Made by a program: the position numbers and the translations under genes. Source: Takakia lepidozioides (lineage: Eukaryota > Streptophyta > Takakiopsida > Takakiales > Takakiaceae). From it: 64,000 bases of DNA. Each line of letters opens with the position of its first letter. Position 1 is the stretch's first letter. The notes under the pieces are model-generated. The model saw only the letters and a program-made list of their open reading frames with translations, ran no database searches and was not told where the DNA came from. Positions 56,017-64,000 of this stretch are shown here, one piece after another. The stretch is from contig CM060733.1 of assembly GCA_030704615.1 (NCBI GenBank), positions 38,440,001 to 38,504,000 of the forward strand. Reading direction: 5' to 3'.

Positions 56017-58180
56017 TGTGAAAAGAAGGGGCGTGAATCCCCTTCTGTATAATTCTAATTGTGCTTCCTTCCATTCTAAGCGGAGCAAAAGAAAGAAGGT
56101 TCTTCTAATCTGTCCAACTGTCGTCACTTGGCTGTGGGTTTCCCTCAGCTCCTTCGTGATCAGAGTTCAAGCAATCCTCATCCACGCCGCAGCGGAAGAG
56201 AAGACATGGATGGGGAGTCAAATTGTTGTTCACTCTTGGTTCTACTTTTACACAACATCCTCTACCTGCAGGTACAGCACCAACTATGCTGCCACGATGT
56301 ATTCAGTGATGCAATCAGCCCTATGTCAGTGATAAACACTGCCCTTGTGGGCAGTTCCCTTGGTCTGCAACACGTCGGAAGCCCCTTTTTGTAATGAGAT
56401 CACGGTCTAGGTGGGTGGACAGCTCAGATCTGCCATGAACTGCAGGCCCACTAGTTTGATCATTCAGGGTTCATGTCTTCTTGACCTTGCCTCTCCATTT
56501 GTCCATCCCTCATCAACCCTTTCTCCTTTTCACTTTTTCTTTCTCTCACACTCCTTTTCCTTGGTGTGTGGATTCCTCACTTTTTTCACAACAGCATGGC
56601 TATGATGCAATGCAAATGCACATCCAGCCAGGCATCCAGTGCATCCATCATTGAAGTCAACCTTGGTTACAAGACATGATCTGCCCCTCTGTCGGTCTTT
56701 CTCTTTTCTCTCTCTCCAGTGACTGGTCCTTGCACTATCTTTCCCCAAGTGGATCCTATTTGGCCAAGGTGCTTCACAACCCTTCTACAGATCTCAAATC
56801 ACACACCCTGACAGCTCTCTTTTTCTCCTCAAATGCAAACCTCAGTCATTCACATGTTGAGAACACTTCTATAAATCAGATCCAAACCCCAAAACAGTAT
56901 TGACTTTTCTTCCCCATCCACGTCATCCCTCTCAGTTCTTCAAATCCGTTTCTGTCTGACCATCCCTGTTCTCCTTTATCCACCAAGCTAGTTCTACACT
57001 GGCTCCACTGTTTTAACATCCAGGGCTGTTTTGCCGCTTATGCTGGCTGAAGACATTGAAAATAAAGAAAAGGAACACAACAACAGCAACCATTCTGACC
57101 CTGATGTGAGCTATCCTTGTCCCCTCTCTCTTTTTCCTAATGACAGTGTAACAACAGGTGCATCCATCTCCACCCTATCTGGTTTGAATTCCAGTGTCTT
57201 CATTCCATTTTCAAGGGCTTTTCTCCTCACATTTCTGTCCCCTTCAGCAGATACAAGAGACAGTTCCAAAAACTTCACAAAGTCATCCTAAGTGCCCAAA
57301 AAGAGAAGCCAACACTCTTAGAACTTATCTGTCTTATACTCGTGTGAAGCGGTGGTTCTGCCTGCTAAGCTGGCACCTCACCATCGCTGTCATCAGCCAT
57401 ATTCAAACGCTTCTTCTCATCTTGATTCCAGTTCTCATCATGTCATGACGGCTTGCTTCATCAGCTGCCAACATCCTTGTGCTTGCCAAACCTCTACCCT
57501 ATCCTTCTACATGTGTACTTCTGCCCTAAGGATTGATGTGTGCTCCTACAGCTCTAAAGACAGAAGGCAACTACAAGTCTTTAATTACAGATAACCTGAG
57601 TCGCATCCACACCAGCCTGCACTTCTCATTCCCCAACAGCTGTTGCTGCGCTCCATCTCCTCATAACTGTACTCTTCAAGACAATGGCGGCAGCGGTAGT
57701 GCACCGCTCTTAGCACCTGCTCAGCTTTCAAAATTGATTATTACCACGCAGAAGAGGCACCGCTTCTCTTTGCACAAAATGCCAAGCAGATCCCTTAACG
57801 TCGCGCTTTAAGGCAAGCTGATTCACATGGCGCAGGTGTAAGTTCCCAAGCCAGCCTGCCTGACAACTCCACGGCAGCAGCTGTGAAGAGTTGCCCGTCG
57901 TCTTCCTCCTCGTTTTCCTCAGCTCGAGTTTCTAGGTTAAACATACGCGACGAAAATCATTCATTCCAAGGATGAAAAATGCGCATGTTATGACTTAGCC
58001 ATATTTTGTCCTGGCAGAGCAAGAGCATAGTGTTCCCATGGAATTACCTGTAGGCCTGGGTAATTCCCTCCCGACATTAGTACCAGGCACTCCCTTTTTC
58101 ATCAATGCCGTAATTTGATGCCCAACAAAATTTTCAATGTTACTCCCCTGCATTCACACTACAGATGAAGGTGTTGTTTC
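56017..58180. other. Element A interior, no recognised gene
   Basis: Only short mixed frames on the plus strand. No repeats or domains stand out. It could hold introns or decayed exons of an element gene. Confidence 0.4.
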
Positions 58181-58241
58181 TTAACATGGGGAGCTCGACT
58201 TCTCCTACCTAGAATAGGACTTTCGTGATAATAGGGGAGGT

Positions 58242-59626
58242 ATGGACGACTACATTCTCCCACATGATCTGCCCGGCTACATTCCCAAGAATACAGGCAC
58301 GGCTCTGGGTGGTCCATCTGAACAACCCCTTCCCCCACCCCCAAAAATGTCGCAAGAGGATTTTCAGAGACTCTGTCGAATGGTCTCCCTCCTGATAGTG
58401 AGGCTTGCTCTCGCAAGGGATGTGGATAAGATGAAGTTCGCATTCCAAGAAGGCTATTGGCTGGGGTCTGCCGCCTTCTATGTTTCCATTGAGGATGAGG
58501 AAGGTGGATCGCATGCCCGACAACAGAAGAGTTAGCAGCCTAGGGTCCCCACTACCACACTCGCAACACGGAATTCAAAAAAATGCTGAAGGATGATGGC
58601 GGTGTTTGGTGGCCAGCCAAAATCCCCTCTAACCCCTCTTACTATGAAAGCTGTGAAAACTGGCTCAGCAAAAAAGACACTCTTCAACCTCCGGGGGGGG
58701 CACCCGTGCGAGCTAGTGGAAATGAAGGGCAGGCCAAAGTTGGAGCCAAAAACAGTGATTCAGTGTGCGAATGAGAGTTTTTTGAGGGCATTGGATGGCC
58801 GGCCGGCCGCCAAGTTAGCACACATCAAGCAAATGGAAGGCCTGAAAGCCAAAGCTCTAAGGAAGGCGACTGCAGAAGAGCCTGTAGACACTCCAAGATT
58901 TGTAGCCATGATGGATTTCTTTGCAATGACAAGTGAAGGGAAGAATTGCATGAGGCGTGGAAAACGGACCGACTGGTCATTGATTTGATCATCTTTGGAT
59001 ATTCCAGATGGAGAGCCTCTGGAAGGACTGGATATTGTGCCCTCTTGGAGCAAGTATTTCTGAGGACTTTTGGAAGAAAGGGTTTGGGCTAGCCTGCATG
59101 GTATTGGATGACAAAGGTTGTGTGGTGGTCCTTGCCAGCAAAGGCCAAAACACAGAGGCGGGAATTGCCAAGTGGACCCGTAAGAGTGGCGTCCCAATTC
59201 TGAAGAAGATGTGGACCTGCATCAACTCAATGGGCCTTCGCTCCAAGGGAAACCAGATAATTACCGTACTGCCAAACAGAAACCGGTTGGCATTTGTAAC
59301 TGTGGATTGGAATGCGGTGCCAAATTCTGCTTATGAATGGGGTCCATTGGATTTCGGCGGCACGGCATCCTTGCAAAGGATTGCGGACGATGCTACAGGA
59401 ACAGTATTTCAACACTCAGGAGACTATGTATGGAGATGAGAATGAGTTTGCAGACATTGCCCTTCATTGCTTATACTCCACAAGATATTTGATTTCCCCC
59501 CTTACAGGGACTTGCACGGATGAAGATTGGCGGCTCTATGAATGGAGCCGTTTTCAGTTTCCATCTGTGCCATGGAAACCATGCGCCGCTTTTCTCATCG
59601 GACTGTACGTACCCGGTGGAAAATAA
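58242..59626 (+). other. Plus-strand coding blocks of element A, unknown function
   Basis: Three blocks look protein-like: 58242-58535 (DDYILPHDLPGYIPKN; KMSQEDFQRLCRMVSLLIVR), 58593-58988 (NESFLRALDGRPAAKLAHIK; FVAMMDFFAMTSEGKNCMR) and 59008-59439 (FGLACMVLDDKGCVVVLASK; RLAFVTVDWNAVPNSAYEWG), with a tail to 59626 (WRLYEWSRFQFPSVPW). They are in different frames and may be exons of one gene. No family is recognised; a role in transposition is only a guess from location. Confidence 0.35.
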
Positions 59627-59734
59627 GGTGCGCAATTGCTTTCACGGATCCTATGACCGCGGATAAGTACCCTATTCCTGTGGACAATCATTTCTGAAAA
59701 AAATTACTGCTCATGATTTTTTCGGCAGTTACGA

Positions 59735-59789
59735 GTCTGCTCATGGCTCATGCCGCTCATGGCTCATGGCTCATGAAATAGCAGCCCCC
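59735..59789 (-). repeat. Element A right end with CATGAGC repeats
   Basis: The inverted partner of the left end: read inward, GGGGGCTGCTATTTCATGAG then CCATGAGC words. It also matches the left end of element B (GGGGGTTGCTATTCCATGAG at 60800). Confidence 0.85.
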
Positions 59790-59797
59790 GGCCATGC
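59790..59797. repeat. 8-bp target site duplication of element A, right
   Basis: GGCCATGC, identical to 49646-49653. On the minus strand it encodes the middle of the rejoined gag frame. Confidence 0.88.
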
Positions 59798-60749
59798 CTT
59801 GGTCAAAACCCTGACCTCCACGTCCTTGGCCATGTTGAGCTTGCCCTTGGCCTGCACCTCGTGCCTGGCCACCTCGTCCTCTCTGGGCTGCTCCACCTCG
59901 CCCCCGGCCACCATTGTTCCCTTGGAACTGGCCTGGTCGCAACTCAGGATGCAAACCATAGCACTGGGCCTCTCCATGCCCATACTTGCCACAATGCCCA
60001 CACTGCAACTGTGCAGGCTATGCCAGTGCCAAACCATTGTCTCCCTTTGGGCAATCCTTCTTGACATGGGGTCCTCCATATGTCCAACACACCACATCCG
60101 CCCGTTGTTGGCTTGCAAATGAAGGGAGAGACCCCTACATCTGAGGTCCTCTCTGCCCTTCCCTGGGCTTCACCTGAGCCCCCTTGTTGCCTTGAGCACG
60201 TTGAGGTAATGGCTGGCTAGGAGCACCACTACCCCGTGGTGCCTCCTTAGCAAATCCCACCATGACCACTCGTTCCTCCTCCATGTTGAGCTCTATCCAC
60301 TCTGCCAGCAAAAATACATTTGCTAAGGTAGGTTGGGCCGGTTGTAGGAGAGTTGCATCCCACACCCTTCTCATCAGCTCCTTGTCCAATATCCTGTACC
60401 AGAATTGGACTGCCTCAGCTTCCGTAACCCCTTGGGTTACATTTATCAAGCGCCTCATGTGAGTAAAAGCCTCCCTCAAGCTCTCAATAGACTTCCTCTG
60501 GAACTCTTGCAAGCTCCTCAACTTCTCTATCCTCACCCCTTGGTAGTTCCTTCTCAACTCTTCGAAGAACTCCACAACAGGGTTGAAGGCAGGCACCGCC
60601 GGTGTGAGTCCTCCCGATTCACAATCCGAATCAGAACCTTCCGTAGAAGACACAGGAGGTGAAGGTGGCCTAAACCGCACACCTTGTCTCGTATACCTGT
60701 TAGTATCGTTAGTGCTCGTACCGGCACTTTCCCCAGTAACTAGTGGCAC
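59798..60749 (-). pseudogene. Gypsy gag, N-terminal part with zinc knuckles
   Basis: The frame has an acidic/Ser-rich start, then the capsid-like block (FNPVVEFFEELRRNYQGVRI; SIESLREAFTHMRRL; EAVQFWYRILDKELMRRVWD), and after a stop near 60137 two knuckles: CWTYGGPHVKKDC (degenerate) and CGHCGKYGHGEAQC. A Gly/Arg-rich segment follows (GGRGRGGAAQRGRGGQ). It is cut at FDQGMA by element A. The first ATG is unclear; the frame upstream ends at a stop, and element B lies 50 bp beyond. Confidence 0.82.
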
Positions 60750-60799
60750 CTCCGTGTTGACAAACTGTCACTCAATCGGTCATGCACATGTCTCTAACC

Positions 60800-60875
60800 G
60801 GGGGTTGCTATTCCATGAGCTCATGAGCGGTGAGCTCATGAGCTCATGAGCGGGCATGGCTAACCCATGAGCCGC
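60800..60875 (+). repeat. Element B left end with CATGAGC repeats
   Basis: The terminus is followed by TCATGAGCGGTGAGCTCATG-type words. Subterminal TTCGGCAGATTTTTTT (about 60893) corresponds to element A's GCGGCAGATTAAAAAA (about 49779) at similar distance from the end. Confidence 0.75.
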
Positions 60876-61039
60876 AAAGTAACACTTCGAATTTCGGCAG
60901 ATTTTTTTCGGGCCAAAAACTATAAAATCGAAGATTTCCGCGCTCATGCTGGAAGCACTCCGCTCATGAGTACCAGTGTACGCTCATGACTTGGAGCCCA
61001 GGCTCATGGACCGCCAGGCCAGGTCATAGAATAACAGAA

Positions 61040-61520
61040 TTCTGGGCAATAACGGCACCGAAATTATCCCAGAGGGCAGAGACGCAAGCGGAATTAGGAT
61101 CCGGGTTTGCAGACTCCGAAAACGCAATGGCGACCTATAACCGTGGATAGTACTATTGCAGAAGTGCAGGATGGTTGGGTATAACGACGCCGTAATTGGG
61201 CACAGGAAAAGAAATAGCGCGCTGAAGGCTCGGGAGTGAAGCCAACAACGGTGAAAGTAATTGGGCTCTGCCAACCAAATACCCGGCTGCATCCTCCGGA
61301 GTGCAGGCGATAACGGCGCCGAAATGGGCCCCGGAAACCAAATACTCGGCTGAAGCCACCGGAGTGCAGCCGATAACGGCGCCGAAATTGGGTCGGAAAC
61401 CAAATACCCGGCTGAAGGCTGGGGATTGCAACAATAACGGCGCCGAAATTGACCTGCGGAAACAAAATTCTCGGCTGAAGCTTCCGCACTCCATGTAATA
61501 ACGGCGCCGAAATTGGGCGT
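61040..61520. repeat. GGCGCC-centred tandem repeat of element B, 64-bp period
   Basis: AATAACGGCGCCGAAATTGG-type blocks start near 61047, 61181, 61309, 61373, 61437 and 61501; the last four are spaced 64 bp. The rest of the unit reads like AAACCAAATACCCGGCTGAA, then GGCTGGGGATTGCA. It lies immediately upstream of the plus-strand ORF at 61634, so it may act as promoter or binding array. Confidence 0.88.
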
Positions 61521-61633
61521 CGGAGAGCAAATACCCGCCTTACGGTGAGGGAGGCCTTGCTCTCATTTTGCTCTTCACTTCTCTGTTGTGCCCATCTCCT
61601 CCCTGCTTTGAGTTCGTGCTGTGTCGTGAGGCC

Positions 61634-62185
61634 ATGTCGTGCCCGAATCACATCTATCGACGCCAGACGGGAGTCATTTTCCCGAAAGCAGACGACATCA
61701 TTGTCTTCCTGGATGTTTACAGGGACGATCCTCGACTTGTCCAGCTGAGAGCAATGGAGTTTCTTCCAGGATTGCACGATTCTCCTGGACCCCGGCTGGG
61801 GAGCAGGTGGTTCCTACGCATCATGGACCTGGACTTTCCGCATGTGTGGGAGCCGAACAGATCACGCACAGCGTTGCTGTATCGCTGGAATTGTTGCGAG
61901 TGGACGTATGATGAGTGCATAGGTGAAAACTTTACGCGTGGACGGACTGGCTCGGAAAGTGGGGACATTCTCTTCAGTTATGAGGATGAGGAGGAGGGGA
62001 ACACAGGGCCCACTGTGAAAATGTCCTTCTACCAAGGGGGCGCTATCGATAAACACGACATCCTCGTTAGTTTCAACCGGGCGACAGAAACCACTGACAT
62101 TTTGTTCAAATATAGGCACCCGGTCACTGAGGAGGTCCTTGAGAGGCCAGTTCGAGTTCCTTCTTCTTGGGCGAGGGGACCATAG
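61634..62185 (+). CDS. Element B ORF, 183 residues, unknown family
   Basis: The frame opens at the ATG of MSCPNHIYRRQTGVIF (an earlier in-frame start at 61568 would add 22 hydrophobic residues) and runs to a TAG. It is rich in Trp/Tyr/Phe and acidic residues: DDIIVFLDVYRDDPRL, WFLRIMDLDFPHVWEP, LLYRWNCCEWTYDECIG, GDILFSYEDEEEGNTG and TDILFKYRHPVTEEVLE. The pattern suggests a beta-rich globular domain. It is divergent to the SWIM-finger gene. No counterpart was identified with confidence in element A. Function is unknown. Confidence 0.5.
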   Translation: MSCPNHIYRRQTGVIFPKADDIIVFLDVYRDDPRLVQLRAMEFLPGLHDSPGPRLGSRWFLRIMDLDFPHVWEPNRSRTALLYRWNCCEWTYDECIGENFTRGRTGSESGDILFSYEDEEEGNTGPTVKMSFYQGGAIDKHDILVSFNRATETTDILFKYRHPVTEEVLERPVRVPSSWARGP

Positions 62186-62639
62186 GTCTTGCATGCTAGA
62201 GTAGACATGTTTCAACTGCTGACACTCATGGCACATACATTTTCATTCAGAAATCAAGCAGCTTCCCTGTGCCATATGGGGAATATACAGGCTTCGATAA
62301 TCTTCTGTTAATGTTATTTGCAATTCACTGCCAGTATGCTGGGACGTGTCCTTTGTCGTATGGATTGCTGTTTGCACAAGGTGCAGTATGCAAATGCTGG
62401 AATGTGCAGTAGGACCCTTCCCACTGGGACACAGAACTAGCAATCTTGTAAAGGCATCACATTTGCAGAACAGTAACAATGTATTTGTAGCAAATTGGAG
62501 TCTTTCATAAAGGTGGACGAAATTCACATGTAGCCATGGCGATGCGGCACCACCAAGTGTATAATTCCTCACAAAAAAATAGGGTGCAAGAAGATGAATG
62601 TAATATAATTGCCACTTTCTCTTTCCCGAATGTGGAATG
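62186..62639. other. Intergenic part of element B
   Basis: 3' regions of the two convergent element genes. Nothing recognised. Confidence 0.5.
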
Positions 62640-63979
62640 TCAAGCAGTCCGACCAGTATCCTGCCGTAGGGCCTTGTGCAGCTCGTTGAAACTCAGTGTT
62701 GGAGCATGGATGAAGACGTCCACTGCGGATATGCAACTCATGCGCTTCATAAAAATGTAATAAAGGTGTTTGCAGGGGACGTATGCTGCATTCCTCGATT
62801 CCATAACAAGGAAGTCCTCACAGTTGCAAGCTGGGTACTGTGAAACCGTGATTGCATACACGACACTGCGCGCAGCAGACCCGGCTGTTGACAACTGAAA
62901 TATGCGCCCCATCCCGGGGTGAGGAACATCCCTGCAACCTTGCACTATGCAGGGCATTGCAAGAGCGTTGGCCATCCTGGTGTCGTTCGCCTTTGTTGGT
63001 GGCCGCCGTCTTTTCAGTTTACCCCACCGATGGGTGGGCCAAGCTGCGGGGTCACCCACCGGTATGCGGGGCGAAGAGCTTCTCGTGGGAGGAGGATGAC
63101 GATTGGGAATTGGATTTCGTGGAACGTCTGTCCTCTCCACCAGTCGAAACCCTGCACTTCCTAGAGCGTCTGCCTCCTCCAGGGTAAGATCTGTACCACT
63201 TGCCACAGGCCAGACTGCCGGTGGTTCAGGCATGCCTTGTACACCATACTTGGGCTTGCCGAACACACACGACATGATGTCGTGCCTGCAGAACCAAAAC
63301 TCCTTCAGTGTGGCCTCCACAAACTTTGCGCACACAAATCTCCCTGTGAAGCAAGGGGCAGGCACACCGCCCTGCGGGCTCCTCCGAATCATCTCATTGC
63401 ATCTCTGGTTGGTGTCGACACGAACAGCACAACATTTGCCACGAAATGTCGGACGGGTCCGTGCAATTCCACTGCGAGGCCGACACATCTCGCTCCACGA
63501 TTGGAATGTTGTATTGGGTAACGAAAACAGGAGCAACATGCCCATCCTCGGCATGTTGTCCCGAGTCTGGCAGCGATTCCATGGATGCTGCAGGAGAGGG
63601 GGTACGAGTCCTGCTTCGTGGAGGCGTGGGACGCAACATCGTTGCGCCCCGAGTTGAGTGCGGATGTTCATATCTGATCTCCATGAATCCCCATCCCCTC
63701 CGGGCATGTCCTCAATTCTTCTCTTCACCGGCCGGCTGCGGACATCGCCCTCCAGGCAGTTCCCCGACTGTGTAACGGCGTTGACCTTATAGTTTCCCGC
63801 AATGCAGCAGTCCATTTTTTGGGGATCGGTCGAACGATGCGCCGCCCTCATCAGCATCTCCTGCCTGTCTGGTCCGATACCCCATTGCTTTCCTCCCAGA
63901 AACTGGTAGTAATGAGATTGTTGCATGATGGCCCTCACAATATCTTCTGTTGTTGCTGTCAACATGTCAACGAGATGTG
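62640..63979 (-). CDS. SWIM-finger Cys-rich transposon protein, C-terminal exon (partial)
   Basis: An open frame of about 445 codons follows an acceptor (TTCCTCTGCAG at 63980-63990), so upstream exons lie beyond the window and the internal ATG at 63965 need not be the start. Order: VDMLTATTEDIVRAIMQQ, a long variable region, a Cys-rich block (GKCCAVRVDTNQRCNEM ... CFTGRFVCAKF ... FWFCRHDIMSCVFGKPKYGV), LTLEEADALGSAGFRLVERT, a basic Pro-rich linker, then a SWIM finger (CNCEDF, 12 residues, PCKHLYYIF; form CxC...CxH) near residues 385-410. SWIM fingers bind DNA or protein and are common in MULE transposases and other DNA-transposon proteins. No DDE core is visible in this part. It is likely the transposase tail or an accessory factor of element B. 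Confidence 0.65.
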
Positions 63980-64000
63980 CTGCAGAGGAAGCACGCCAGG

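Larger units (their letters stand above)
49654..59789. mobile_element. Element A: 10.1-kb DNA transposon with SWIM-finger protein and palindrome array
   Basis: The element is 10,136 bp with imperfect inverted ends (GAGGTTTACTATTTCATGAG at the left; GGGGGCTGCTATTTCATGAG read inward from the right), then many CATGAGC words at both ends. The 8-bp duplication GGCCATGC flanks it. It contains a broken minus-strand SWIM-finger protein (51310-50561), about 3.5 kb of palindromic repeats, and plus-strand frames of unknown function (55.4-59.6 kb). An 8-bp duplication fits hAT or KDZ (Zisupton-type) elements, and SWIM/Cys-rich proteins would suit the latter, but no catalytic core was recognised. The superfamily is open. 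Confidence 0.8.
44351..60799 (-). mobile_element. Ty3/gypsy retrotransposon carrying a DNA methyltransferase, split by another transposon
   Basis: Coding order on the minus strand is gag (60749-59798, resuming 49645-49382), protease (about 49007-48690), C5 cytosine methyltransferase (about 48078-47140), reverse transcriptase (46675-45879) and integrase (45928-44591). That is gypsy order plus an extra methyltransferase. Removing 49654-59789 and one 8-bp duplication restores an uninterrupted gag frame (FDQGMA|NRLQQLEQ). The frames hold many stops and a deletion that removed RNase H. The 5' LTR is not in view because another element (60800 onward) lies upstream of gag. Confidence 0.85.
60800..64000. 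mobile_element. Element B: second member of the A family, runs off the window
   Basis: The left end GGGGGTTGCTATTCCATGAG, then CATGAGC words, matches element A's ends. The 8 bases before it, CTCTAACC (60792-60799), are the expected target duplication and should recur right of the window. Inside are a 64-bp-period GGCGCC repeat, a plus-strand ORF (61634-62185) and the intact SWIM-finger frame (62640-63979). It sits just upstream of the gypsy gag. Confidence 0.7.

Noticed and set aside
61094-61777. Minus-strand ORF of 227 codons over the element B repeat
   Set aside because: Repeated peptide units (NFGAVI, ISAPL) mirror the 64-bp repeat; no domain.
63103-63775. Plus-strand ORFs opposite the SWIM-finger exon
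   Set aside because: Antisense shadows of the minus-strand frame, which has the homologue in element A.

Overview
The window is nuclear DNA of a land plant, most likely a seed-free vascular plant (fern or lycophyte). It has spliced genes, an intron-less DYW-class PPR editing factor, a nuclear gene for chloroplast elongation factor G, a HAP2/GCS1-type gamete fusogen that keeps the Cys-rich CGW segment seen in algae and protists, and dense nested transposons. No rRNA, CRISPR or bacterial-type operon is present. The species call is an inference from this gene content.

Layout. 1-3.6 kb is AT-rich and without a clear gene. 3.67-5.16 kb (minus) holds the N-terminal part of a HAP2-like gene. From 5.37 kb a duplicated, dead copy of the chloroplast EF-G gene begins. 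Its promoter is split by a complete 9,357-bp Mutator-like element (5562-14918; about 250-bp terminal inverted repeats, 9-bp target duplication) that carries a convergent pair: a zinc-finger/Ulp1-like protease gene and a MULE transposase broken by a stop. The rest of the dead EF-G copy (14928-16932) contains a 467-bp TIR element. Then follow LINE debris, an 813-bp CACTA-like element, a compact intron-less BAH-PHD chromatin-reader ORF (20724-21317), a Copia gag/protease fragment, and a LINE interrupted by GC-rich CACTA-like DNA, which ends in a poly(A) tract just upstream of the EF-G promoter.

29.8-36.0 kb is the intact EF-G gene: nine exons can be assigned, giving 784 codons. A tail-to-tail PPR-DYW gene (37127-39673, minus) follows. 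40-44.3 kb holds a candidate terminal exon, tandem LINE-tail fragments and GA-rich dispersed repeats.

44.35-60.8 kb is a decayed Ty3/gypsy element on the minus strand. Its pol region carries a C5 cytosine DNA methyltransferase domain between protease and reverse transcriptase. Its gag is split by a 10,136-bp DNA transposon (element A, 49654-59789) with a perfect 8-bp target duplication. A second, related element (B) starts at 60800 just upstream of gag and runs off the window. A and B share ends rich in CATGAGC words, a Cys-rich SWIM zinc-finger protein, and arrays built on GGCGCC-centred palindromes with a 64-bp period. In A the array has roughly 45 palindromes over 3.5 kb.

Host genes are few: HAP2-like, EF-G, PPR-DYW, perhaps the BAH-PHD ORF, and one or two unrecognised ones. 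Most of the window records repeated transposon invasion, with transposons inside transposons. The three observations most worth following are the methyltransferase-bearing retrotransposon, the A/B transposon family with its palindrome array, and the Ulp1-bearing MULE caught in a duplicated chloroplast-factor promoter.
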